DNA of 10,811 nt from Caulobacteraceae bacterium (GTDB taxonomy: Bacteria; Pseudomonadota; Alphaproteobacteria; Caulobacterales; Caulobacteraceae), in contig JAQGII010000337.1 in the NCBI GenBank assembly GCA_028291305.1, forward strand, positions 1 through 10,811. The letters are read 5' to 3'. The notes below the pieces were generated by a model. That model was not told the origin of the DNA. It searched no databases and saw only the letters and a program-made list of their open reading frames with translations. This document shows, one piece after another, positions 1 to 6,027 of this stretch; position 1 is the stretch's first letter, and each line of letters starts with the position of its first letter. A program made the translations under genes and the position numbers.

Positions 1-212
1 ATGTCGACCGGGCGTGTCTTGACCGCAGTCCAGGTCTTGGTCAGCGGCAGTACGGTGGTCTTGCCGTCGTCGCCCTTGACGGTGACGCTGTCGGCGCTCG
101 CCGCCGTGACCACGCCGGCGACGCGGACGATGCCGTTCGGAGCGGGGGCTTGGGCCAGGGCCGCGCCGGCCAGGGCCAGCGTCAGGCCGGCGGCCAGGGA
201 AAGGGACTTCAT
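1..212 (-). CDS. DUF5666-like exported protein, 3' part outside window
   Basis: About 70 N-terminal residues are visible; the rest lies beyond base 1. The protein begins with a clear Sec signal peptide (MKSLSLAAGLTLALAGAALA, cleavage probably after ALA or AQA). It then reads as short beta strands of the type 'VVTAASADSVTVKGDDGK' and 'TTVLPLTKTWTAVKTRPVD'. This pattern (a barrel-like 'V-x-A-x-D-x-x-VT-V-x-x-x-D-G' repeat) resembles small periplasmic DUF5666-type proteins common in Caulobacterales and Rhizobiales, whose biochemical role is unknown to me. The start at 212 is supported by GGAGA at 221-225, about eight bases upstream. It lies 84 bases downstream of the amidating-lyase-like gene on the same strand, so co-transcription is possible. 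The coding call is firm; the family assignment is tentative because only a fragment is seen. Confidence 0.72.
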   Translation of the reverse strand, partial: MKSLSLAAGLTLALAGAALAQAPAPNGIVRVAGVVTAASADSVTVKGDDGKTTVLPLTKTWTAVKTRPVD

Positions 213-280
213 CTTCGGCGTCTCCAGGGTTTCCTTGCGGGCGCAGCCTAGGCGCATCGGGCGGATTGTCGAGCGAACGC

Positions 281-294
281 GCCGGCCTGCCGGC
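281..294 (-). terminator. small GC-rich stem-loop after the lyase-like gene
   Basis: GCCGG (281-285) and CCGGC (290-294) form a 5-bp inverted repeat around a 4-base loop, three bases past the TAG stop of the upstream gene on this strand. There is no following T-run, so it is at best a weak or factor-dependent termination signal or an mRNA 3'-end stabiliser. Equally likely it is chance in GC-rich DNA. The remainder of the 213-296 spacer must hold the leader of the next gene, but I see no convincing promoter. Confidence 0.22.
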
Positions 295-296
295 CC

Positions 297-1379
297 CTAT
301 CGCGGGTGCAGGGTCAGCTTTTGCAACCGCCAGTTGAGCAGCTCGCCGACATAGAGCTCGTTCTCGCTCGGGCAGGCGATCTCGTGGATCCAGCCGAACC
401 GGCCCAGCGGCTTGCCGGCCCCGCCGAGAAAGCCGAGCACCTTGCCGTCGAGGCTGAGCTTGTAGATGCGGCCGGGGAAGGCGTCGGAGGCGTACAGCAC
501 CTGCTCCCTGCCCGGCGTCTTGGGCGTGATGCACAGAGCCCAGGGCGCGCCGGGATACATGGTGGCCGCGCCGCCGGCCTCCGGATTGGGTTTGGCGCCG
601 ATGGCAGGCTGGGCGTCGGGCGGGACAGGCACGTCGATGGTGATGACCTTGAGCAGCTTGCCCTCGGTGTCGAACACCTGGATGCGGCGGTTCCCCCGGT
701 CGGCGACATAGACGCGGTCGGCGGCGTCCACGGCGATGGAGTGCAGGGTGTCGAACTGACCCGGCGCCTTGCCGAACGCGCCCCACGACTTCAGCCAGCG
801 CCCGTCCGGGCCGACCTTGGCCACCCGCGAATTGATGTAGCCGTCGCTGATGTAGGTGTTGCCCTTGGAGTCCCAGGCCATGTCGGTGACCTGGCGGAAA
901 TAGCCGTCGACGGCGGGCAGCGGGGGCTTGGGGTGCTCCAGCGGATGGGCGTTCTCGTCGCTGGCCTCGGGCTTGCGGCCGAACACCATGGCCACCTTGC
1001 CGGAGGGGGCGAACTTGACGACCATGTCCGAGCCCTTGTCGGCGGCCCAGATGTTGCCCTGGGGATCGACGCGCACGGCGTGGGCGAACGACCAGGCGTA
1101 GAGGTTCTGGCCGATCTCGCGCACCAGTTTGCCGTCCTTGCCGAATTCCAGCAGCTGGGCCGCCGCCGCGCCGTAGGCCGGACCATGGGTGTTGCCGCGC
1201 TGGAAGACGAACACGTGTCCGGTCCGGTTGTCGACCGCGACCCCGGCCACCTCGCCCAGGTGCATGTCCGCCGGCGGCTGCAGGAAGTCGGACCCCTCGA
1301 AGGGGATTTCCGGCGGCGCCTGGGCGGCGGCCACGCCGGGGGCGAGCAGCACGGCGGCTGCGACGACGAGCGACTTCAT
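297..1379 (-). CDS. Exported NHL beta-propeller, peptidyl-alpha-hydroxyglycine alpha-amidating lyase (PAL)-like
   Basis: 360 residues. A Sec signal peptide (residues 1-20, ending AAAQ) precedes a six-bladed NHL propeller, with NHL-type strands near 42-60, 97-115, 162-180, 212-238, 277-309 and 328-346. The sequence aligns by eye with animal PAL, which cleaves peptidyl-alpha-hydroxyglycine into amidated peptide plus glyoxylate. R61 in 'VFVFQRGNTHG' matches the catalytic Arg. H100 ('FAHAVRVD'), H213 ('TLHSIAVD') and H332 ('WIHEIAC') match the three zinc His. Y181 in 'SDGYINSR' matches the catalytic Tyr, and R228 in 'VADRGNRRIQ' another active-site Arg. E333 stands where I recall Asp in the rat enzyme. 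No hydroxylating monooxygenase partner (PHM) is nearby, so the real substrate in this bacterium is unknown. The start is fixed by GGGAGGG at 1387-1393 and by the signal peptide. The protein is expected to be periplasmic. It lies 67 bases downstream of the protease/TPR gene on the same strand. Confidence 0.88.
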   Translation of the reverse strand: MKSLVVAAAVLLAPGVAAAQAPPEIPFEGSDFLQPPADMHLGEVAGVAVDNRTGHVFVFQRGNTHGPAYGAAAAQLLEFGKDGKLVREIGQNLYAWSFAHAVRVDPQGNIWAADKGSDMVVKFAPSGKVAMVFGRKPEASDENAHPLEHPKPPLPAVDGYFRQVTDMAWDSKGNTYISDGYINSRVAKVGPDGRWLKSWGAFGKAPGQFDTLHSIAVDAADRVYVADRGNRRIQVFDTEGKLLKVITIDVPVPPDAQPAIGAKPNPEAGGAATMYPGAPWALCITPKTPGREQVLYASDAFPGRIYKLSLDGKVLGFLGGAGKPLGRFGWIHEIACPSENELYVGELLNWRLQKLTLHPR

Positions 1380-1386
1380 CCTGTGG

Positions 1387-1410
1387 CCCTCCCAAGCCCT
1401 TATGGTTGGG
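1387..1410 (-). promoter_or_regulatory. Shine-Dalgarno and overlapping inverted repeat of the PAL-like gene
   Basis: The minus strand shows a strong ribosome-binding site GGGAGGG (1387-1393), seven bases before the ATG at 1379. An inverted repeat CCCAA/TTGGG (1391-1395 with 1406-1410) can fold a hairpin whose 3' arm overlaps the SD. Competing pairing of GCCC with GGGC inside the same stretch is also possible. The overlap could lower translation initiation; this is inference from sequence only. The rest of the 1380-1446 spacer shows no terminator. Confidence 0.4.
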
Positions 1411-1446
1411 CCGAGGGTGTCAGTCCTTGGGCGTACAGGCGAGTCC

Positions 1447-3288
1447 CTAGGGCGTTCCGGAGGCCGCAGGACCGTGCGCCGCGAAGCCGAAGCGCCTGGC
1501 CTCGTCCGCGACCTTGGCGTCGAGGGCCAGGGCGGCCGCGATATCGGCGTCGCCGTCGGCCTTGCGCCCCTTGCCTTCCTTGGCGAGGCCCCTCGCGTAG
1601 AGGGTGATCGCGACCTGGGGCTTGAGCTTGAGCGCGGCGTCGTAGTCGGCGATGGCCAGGTCCCACTCTTCCCGGTCCACTCGGACCAGGGCGCGGCTGT
1701 CGAGGAAGGCGGCGGTGCGCGGGGCGAGCTTGAGAGCCGCGTTGCAATCGCCGAGGGCCTTGTCCAGGTCCGTCTTCAGCACCGCCCGGGCCCAGCAGCG
1801 GCTGTTCAGCGCGCCGGGAAGGAGGGGGGCCTTGGGATTGGCCGCGATCCAGCCGTCATAGTTGCGGATGGCGTCCTGCCAGAGGCCCGCGTGCTCGAAA
1901 AACGCCGCGATCTCCAGCCTGACCTGCCCCGCAGGCGCATCCAGCCGGGCCGCGGCGTCCAGATCGGCGCGCGCACGGGGGAGATCCTTGGCGGCCAGGA
2001 AAAAAGAGCCCCGGGCCAACAGGGCGTCCTTGTCGTCTGGCTTGAGCTTCAGGGCCTCGTCCAGATCGGCGATGCCCAGCGCCGGCTGGCGATGGGCCAG
2101 GCGCGCGGCGCCGCGGCGCATATAGCCCTCGGCATTGGCCGGGTCCAAGGCGATCGCGCGCGTGAAGTCTTCGATCGCGCGGCCGTAGTCGCGCCGGGCG
2201 ACGAAGGCGGACCCGCGCCGCAGGAATCCCGCGGCGTCGGTCGGGGCATTGATGTCGGCGGGCGGCGGATCGGCGTCCGCCTGCGGGGCGGGCGCGGAAG
2301 GCAGCGGGGTCTGCGCCGGCGCCAGGGCTGCGACGTTGGCGCTGTCGTACCGGAACACCGGGCCGCCGTTATAGGTCAGATAGATACGGCCCTGGCTGTT
2401 GGCGACATAGACCCGATGAGACAGGAAGAAGTCGGCCCCCAGCAGCATGTCGGTGTTGTCGATGCCAAGGGCCCCGATCCGCAGGGTGGTGTTGCGGATC
2501 CGCTCCGACCCGAGGACGAAGGTGCTGAACGGCGCCAGCCAGGTGTTGACGGCGCGAGGTCCGAAGCCGGACGACAGGCCGGCATCGACCGTCCCGGGGG
2601 TCTGCGGCGTGACCCCGGCCCGGGCCGCCGCCGCGAGGTTCAGCATCGATCGGCCGGCGCCCGTATCGAAGGTGACGGTGACCTTCTGGCCGTTCACTTC
2701 CGCGCGCGCCTGGACGTGCCGGTTTATGTCCCGCCCCTGATCGGGACGGGCGGTGTGTTCCAGGATCAGTTCGGCCGCGGTCCCATCGGCCCAGTAGCCG
2801 AGATTGGCGTTGGCGCAGTCCTGCGGCTTGAACAGGCGGACCACGCCGTTGGCCAGGTCGTATTCCACGTCGCCCACGCCGAGGATATTCTCGCCGATGA
2901 CACCGGCGATATCGCCGTCCACTCCCGGCGCCACCAGGAACTGGATGTCCTTGAGCGGGAGCTTGGTCAGGCTAAATTGCTTGACCGTCGCCATCTTCAG
3001 GTCCGTCGTCCCGCCGATCCCCTTCATCTGGCCGTTGAGCGCGGAGGGTTTCAGCCCGAGCCGCTGCGCGGAGACCGGGCCGATCACGCTGTAGAAGGCG
3101 CCGCTGTCGATCAGGAACCGGGTGTCGTGGCCGTTGACGCCGGCCGTGACCGTGGGCTGGGAACCCACCATGGTCACCTGGAGCTCCGCCAGTTGCTGCA
3201 ACTGGCAGGCGGCGTTTGCCGGCAGGACAGCGGTCGCACAGAGGCCCCAGGCCGCGACGCACGCCAGACCAAGCTCACGAAGCGTCAT
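1447..3288 (-). CDS. Secreted tandem retropepsin-like aspartic protease with C-terminal TPR repeats
   Basis: 613 residues from the chosen ATG. Residues 1-27 are a Sec signal peptide (hydrophobic core LGLACVAAWGLCATAV, cleavage near ANA/A); C28 is not in a lipobox. Residues ~45-155 and ~192-308 are two retropepsin-type domains. The first carries D61-S-G in 'TRFLIDSGAFYSVI' and 'IAGVIGENILG' (128-137). The second carries D208-T-G in 'VTVTFDTGAGRSML' and 'DMLLGADFFLS' (280-290). Each shows the paired D-[ST]-G and hydrophobic-hydrophobic-Gly elements of the fold, so one chain could build a pepsin-like bilobal active site. A Pro/Ala-rich linker (~320-350) leads to TPR repeats from 353 to ~590, for example 'DYGRAIEDFTRAIALDP' and 'EWDLAIADYDAALKLKP'. 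Expected place: periplasm. Substrates are unknown; TPRs suggest a protein partner. The GTG/ATG frame stays open upstream to 3423, but that extension has no secretory sense. The ATG at 3288 has G-rich SD sequence 3295-3300; ATG at 3294 is the alternative. Confidence 0.88.
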   Translation of the reverse strand: MTLRELGLACVAAWGLCATAVLPANAACQLQQLAELQVTMVGSQPTVTAGVNGHDTRFLIDSGAFYSVIGPVSAQRLGLKPSALNGQMKGIGGTTDLKMATVKQFSLTKLPLKDIQFLVAPGVDGDIAGVIGENILGVGDVEYDLANGVVRLFKPQDCANANLGYWADGTAAELILEHTARPDQGRDINRHVQARAEVNGQKVTVTFDTGAGRSMLNLAAAARAGVTPQTPGTVDAGLSSGFGPRAVNTWLAPFSTFVLGSERIRNTTLRIGALGIDNTDMLLGADFFLSHRVYVANSQGRIYLTYNGGPVFRYDSANVAALAPAQTPLPSAPAPQADADPPPADINAPTDAAGFLRRGSAFVARRDYGRAIEDFTRAIALDPANAEGYMRRGAARLAHRQPALGIADLDEALKLKPDDKDALLARGSFFLAAKDLPRARADLDAAARLDAPAGQVRLEIAAFFEHAGLWQDAIRNYDGWIAANPKAPLLPGALNSRCWARAVLKTDLDKALGDCNAALKLAPRTAAFLDSRALVRVDREEWDLAIADYDAALKLKPQVAITLYARGLAKEGKGRKADGDADIAAALALDAKVADEARRFGFAAHGPAASGTP

Positions 3289-3294
3289 GACCAT

Positions 3295-3326
3295 CCCCCC
3301 GGACGTCCATACCCTAGGGTCGTACG
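3295..3326 (-). promoter_or_regulatory. Leader of the protease/TPR gene with SD and three adjacent palindromes
   Basis: The SD is the G-run complementary to CCCCCC (3295-3300). Directly upstream are three perfect palindromes in a row: GGACGTCC (3301-3308), ACCCTAGGGT (3311-3320) and CGTACG (3321-3326). A weak promoter reading exists on the minus strand: TTGCCA (3335-3340), an 18-base spacer, then TAGGGT (3310-3315... overlapping the middle palindrome). The -10 match is poor. An operator for a dimeric regulator is plausible; no regulator can be named. Confidence 0.35.
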
Positions 3327-3340
3327 GCTCCGCTTGGCAA

Positions 3341-3361
3341 GGCGGCGGGCGGCGGGCGGCG
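3341..3361. repeat. Three-copy heptamer GGCGGCG
   Basis: GGCGGCG is repeated perfectly three times (3341-3347, 3348-3354, 3355-3361) and runs into a longer G/C-only stretch to about 3377. It lies between the protease/TPR gene leader and the TonB-receptor remnant, in sequence that I can assign to no protein. Short GC-rich tandem repeats are prone to slippage and occur at rearrangement junctions. The stretch 3362-3430 shows no recognisable feature. Confidence 0.55.
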
Positions 3362-3430
3362 GGGCCGCGGCCGCGCAGACCTCCTTGGCCTCTGTCTGCG
3401 GCCTCTGCGCCAGCGCCGCGCACCGCCGGG

Positions 3431-3610
3431 ACCCTCTACTACCGGACCGGGGCCTATGTGCTGGCCAACCTGACGGCGGAGTACAGGGTGACCGACGCGA
3501 TCAGCGTCAACGCCGGCGGCCGCAACCTGACCGACCAGAACTATCAGTTGGTCGACGGCTTCCCGCAGTCCGGCCGCAGCGTCTCCTTCGGGGTGCGCGC
3601 GAGGTACTAG
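3431..3610 (+). pseudogene. C-terminal remnant of a TonB-dependent outer-membrane receptor
   Basis: Fifty-nine codons and a TAG stop read as the end of a TonB-dependent receptor barrel: 'LYYRTGAYVLANLTAEYRV', then 'DAISVNAGGRNLTDQNYQL', then 'GRSVSFGVRARY'. The signs are alternating hydrophobic/aromatic beta strands, the near-universal 'V.NLTDQ.Y' turn before the last strand, and a final aromatic residue as required for outer-membrane insertion. A full receptor is 650-1000 residues. Here nothing resembling the plug or the rest of the barrel precedes it: 3300-3430 is a GC-rich spacer and beyond that lies an oppositely oriented gene. It therefore cannot make a functional receptor and is best read as the stump left by a deletion or rearrangement. 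It points at the ModE-type regulator 67 bases downstream, its likely former operon neighbour. Confidence 0.82.
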
Positions 3611-3649
3611 GACGGCCTTTTCCCGCGTGCGAAACTGCGGCGGCGGCGA

Positions 3650-3664
3650 TCCGGCGTCGCCGGA
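3650..3664 (+). promoter_or_regulatory. Stem-loop before the ModE-type gene
   Basis: TCCGGC (3650-3655) and GCCGGA (3659-3664) form a perfect 6-bp stem with a three-base loop, ending 13 bases before the ATG at 3678. No T-run follows. It could be the old terminator region of the receptor gene or a leader structure of the regulator mRNA. The rest of 3611-3677 shows no clear promoter or ribosome-binding site. Confidence 0.3.
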
Positions 3665-3677
3665 CGCGAGCACGCCC

Positions 3678-4064
3678 ATGCCCCAGGTCGGCCCCTTGAA
3701 GCTGAAAGCCCAGGTCCTGTGCGGCGAGGAGCTGGCCATGGGGCCGGGCAAGGCCGACCTGCTGGAGGCGATCGCCCAGGAAGGCTCGATCTCCGGCGCC
3801 GGGCGCAGGCTGGGCATGAGCTACCGGCGGACCTGGCTGCTGGTCGACGCCATGAACCGCTGCTGGACCGCGCCCCTGGTGGAGGCGGTCGCCGGCGGCG
3901 GCCAGGGCCGGGGCGCGCGCCTGACCGGTTGCGGCCGCGAGGTGCTGGCCGCCTACCGCGCCCTGGAGGCCGCCCTGGTCGCGGCGGCGTCCGGCGAGGC
4001 CCAGGCCGCCCTGTCCGCGCGCCTCCTGCCGCGTCCCCGCGCGTCGCAGCACGAGGCCGTCTAA
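3678..4064 (+). CDS. Stand-alone ModE-type winged-helix DNA-binding protein
   Basis: 128 residues from ATG 3678. The sequence carries the N-terminal ModE/LysR-type winged helix: 'KADLLEAIAQEGSISGAGRRL' spans helices 1-2 (about 25-45), 'MSYRRTWLLVDAMNRCW' is the recognition helix (47-63), followed by 'PLVEAVAGGGQGRGARLT' as the wing (67-83) and a dimerisation helix (86-106). E. coli ModE is about twice as long because it has two molybdate-binding (TOBE) domains; these are absent here, as in many short proteobacterial homologues. So it may bind DNA without sensing molybdate, or sense it differently. An in-frame GTG at 3627 would add 17 residues, but the added part is low-complexity and has no good SD; the ATG also lacks a strong SD. 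It follows a TonB-receptor stump and is 42 bases before recQ in the same direction, so read-through into recQ is possible. The family call is firm; the target is unknown. Confidence 0.85.
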   Translation: MPQVGPLKLKAQVLCGEELAMGPGKADLLEAIAQEGSISGAGRRLGMSYRRTWLLVDAMNRCWTAPLVEAVAGGGQGRGARLTGCGREVLAAYRALEAALVAAASGEAQAALSARLLPRPRASQHEAV

Positions 4065-4106
4065 ACCCTCGCGCCCGGCCTGCGGCTGGCGCATATCTGG
4101 CGGGCG

Positions 4107-5954
4107 ATGCTCGCTGATTCCCCTCCGCTCGAATCCCCCCTGGACGCCGCCACGGCCATCCTGCGCCGCACCTTCGGCCACGCTTCCTTCCGCGGGCTGC
4201 AGGCCGGGGTAATCGAGGAGGTGCTGGCCGGGCGCCACGCCCTGGCGGTGCTGCCGACCGGCGGCGGCAAGAGCGTCTGTTTCCAGATTCCGGCCATGAT
4301 GCGTCCCGGCGTCGGCCTGGTGGTGTCGCCGCTGATCGCCCTGATGGCCGACCAGGTGGAGGGATTGGTGCAGTCGGGGGTCGCCGCCGCGCGGCTGGAT
4401 TCCGACACCACCCTGGACGAACGCAGCGCCGTCTGGCGGCGGATCGAGGCGGGGGAGCTGGACCTGCTCTATCTGTCGCCCGAAGGGTTGATGCAGCCCA
4501 ACACCCTGGATCGCCTGACCCGCCAGAAGATCGCCCTGATCGCCATCGACGAGGCCCACTGCGTCAGCCAGTGGGGCCACGACTTCCGCCCCGAATACCG
4601 CATGCTGGGCCGGCTGGCCGAGCTGTTCCCCGGCGTGCCGCGGGTGGCGGTGACCGCGACCGCCGACGCCCGCACCCGCGAGGACATCCGCGGCGAGCTG
4701 CAGCTGGAGCAGGCGCGCGAATTCGTCGCCTCCTTCGCCCGGCCGGAGCTGCGCCTGTCGGCCGAGCGCAAGCAGGGCCGCTCGGACAAGCGGGTGATCG
4801 AGCTGGTCAAGGCCCGGCCGAACCGCTCCGGCGTCATCTATTCCGGCTCGCGCGACGGCACCGACCGGATCGCCGAGGCGCTGAAGGCCGAGGGGGTGCC
4901 CGCCGTCGCCTATCACGCCGGCCTGGACCGCAAGGTGCGCAACGAGCGGCTGATGCACTTCCTCAATGCCGAGGAGGCGGTGATGGTGGCGACCATCGCC
5001 TTCGGCATGGGGGTGGACAAGCCGGACGTGCGCTATGTGATCCACGCCGATCCGCCGGCCTCGATCGAGGCTTACTGGCAAGAGATCGGGCGGGCTGGAC
5101 GGGACGGCGAGCCGGCCGAGGGCATCACCCTCTACGGCGCCTCCGACATGGCCTGGGCCATGCGCCGTATCGACGGGCGCGAGGTGTCGGACACCGTGCG
5201 CATGGGCCAGACCCGCAAGGTGCGCCAGCTCTACGGCCTGCTTGACGGCATGGCCTGCCGCGCCGCGGCGGTGCGCCGCTATTTCGGCGAGGAGGGGGTG
5301 CAGGCCTGCGGCCAGTGCGACCTCTGTTTGGCCCCCCCCGAGTCGGTGGACGCGAGCGTGGCCGCGCAGAAGGCCCTGGCTGCGGCCCAGCGGCTGGGCG
5401 GGCGCGTCGGGCGCGGGCGGCTGGCCGACCACCTGCTGGGCAAGACCAAGGACGTCTCGTCGACCGAGGCGGCTTTATCGACCTGGGGTATCGGCCAGGA
5501 GCTGAGCCCCGCCGCCTGGCGCGACCTGATCGACCAACTGCTGTTCGAGGGGCTGCTGCGCGAGGACCCCAACGACGGCCGGCCCCTGATCGGCCTGGGC
5601 GACGCCGACGCCGTGCGCGCCGTCTATCGCGGCGAGCGGGTCGTCTCGATCCGCAAGCCGGTGGAGGGGCAGGGCGCGCCCGCCGGCCGCCAGCGGCAGC
5701 GCCGCCGCGGCGCCGAGCAGGAGGCCCTGGCGCCCGAGCACCACATCCTGTTCGACGCCCTGCGCGCCTGGCGCCGCAACATCGCCGCCGAGCAGGGGGT
5801 GCCGCCCTACGTCATCTTCCACGACCGCACCCTGGGCGAGATCGCCGCCTTCTGCCCCGCGACCCTCAACGACCTGGCCGGCATCGGCGGCGTCGGCCAG
5901 GCCAAGCTGGACCACTACGGTCTGATGGTGCTGAAGGTGGTGCGGGAGAACTGA
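4107..5954 (+). CDS. recQ: ATP-dependent DNA helicase RecQ
   Basis: 615 residues, the usual RecQ length, complete. It unwinds DNA 3'-5' in recombination repair, classically within the RecF pathway. Visible elements in order: motif 0 'FGHASFRGLQ' (23-32), Walker A 'LPTGGGKS' (49-56), Ia 'VVSPLIALMADQ' (72-83), DEAH box 'DEAHC' (148-152) followed by the RecQ aromatic-rich loop 'VSQWGHDFRPEY' (153-164), III 'AVTATAD' (181-187), IV 'GVIYSGSRDGT' (242-252), V 'VMVATIAFGMGVDKPDVRY' (292-310) and VI 'QEIGRAGRDG' (325-334). The RQC zinc site is C384, C401, C404 and C407. An HRDC domain covers about 545-612. A basic, low-complexity linker (about 520-540) joins RQC and HRDC. The start must precede motif 0, which supports the ATG at 4107; the SD is weak ('GGCGGGCG'). 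No sign of decay. Confidence 0.96.
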   Translation: MLADSPPLESPLDAATAILRRTFGHASFRGLQAGVIEEVLAGRHALAVLPTGGGKSVCFQIPAMMRPGVGLVVSPLIALMADQVEGLVQSGVAAARLDSDTTLDERSAVWRRIEAGELDLLYLSPEGLMQPNTLDRLTRQKIALIAIDEAHCVSQWGHDFRPEYRMLGRLAELFPGVPRVAVTATADARTREDIRGELQLEQAREFVASFARPELRLSAERKQGRSDKRVIELVKARPNRSGVIYSGSRDGTDRIAEALKAEGVPAVAYHAGLDRKVRNERLMHFLNAEEAVMVATIAFGMGVDKPDVRYVIHADPPASIEAYWQEIGRAGRDGEPAEGITLYGASDMAWAMRRIDGREVSDTVRMGQTRKVRQLYGLLDGMACRAAAVRRYFGEEGVQACGQCDLCLAPPESVDASVAAQKALAAAQRLGGRVGRGRLADHLLGKTKDVSSTEAALSTWGIGQELSPAAWRDLIDQLLFEGLLREDPNDGRPLIGLGDADAVRAVYRGERVVSIRKPVEGQGAPAGRQRQRRRGAEQEALAPEHHILFDALRAWRRNIAAEQGVPPYVIFHDRTLGEIAAFCPATLNDLAGIGGVGQAKLDHYGLMVLKVVREN

Positions 5955-5983
5955 TCTCGCACCTGTGATGTCTGCCCCAGGCG

Positions 5984-6011
5984 CCGTTGCACGTTCCTTT
6001 GGGAGCAACGG
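5984..6011 (+). promoter_or_regulatory. Stem-loop in the leader of the VOC gene
   Basis: CCGTTGC (5984-5990) pairs perfectly with GCAACGG (6005-6011), a 7-bp stem. Inside the loop TCC (5995-5997) can pair with GGA (6002-6004). It starts 29 bases after the recQ stop and ends right at the purine-rich SD (AAAAGGA, 6012-6018) of the next gene. It has no U-tract, so it is not a typical intrinsic terminator. It may separate the two genes' expression or affect ribosome access. Confidence 0.4.
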
Positions 6012-6027
6012 AAAAGGACAGAGCGCG

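Noticed and set aside
246..272. Possible minus-strand promoter TCGACA (267-272) and GCCTAGGC (246-253)
   Set aside because: Match to the alphaproteobacterial housekeeping consensus is too weak, and the GCCTAGGC palindrome alone is not evidence.
306..1607. Long plus-strand reading frame opposite the PAL-like gene
   Set aside because: Low-complexity Arg/Gly/Ala-rich composition, exact antisense of a gene with signal peptide and family motifs; a GC-bias artefact.
3122..3430. In-frame plus-strand extension upstream of the TonB-receptor tail
   Set aside because: Its first part is antisense to the protease signal-peptide region and the rest is GC-rich Arg/Pro/Gly text without barrel strands, so it is not receptor sequence.
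1189..3699. 836-codon plus-strand frame across the protease/TPR gene
   Set aside because: No domain-like pattern, reads mirror-image codons of the real gene and runs on into the TonB remnant in the wrong frame.
3507..5432. 641-codon minus-strand frame opposite the ModE-type and recQ genes
   Set aside because: Composition rich in Gly/Ala/His/Gln/Arg and antisense to an unmistakable RecQ.
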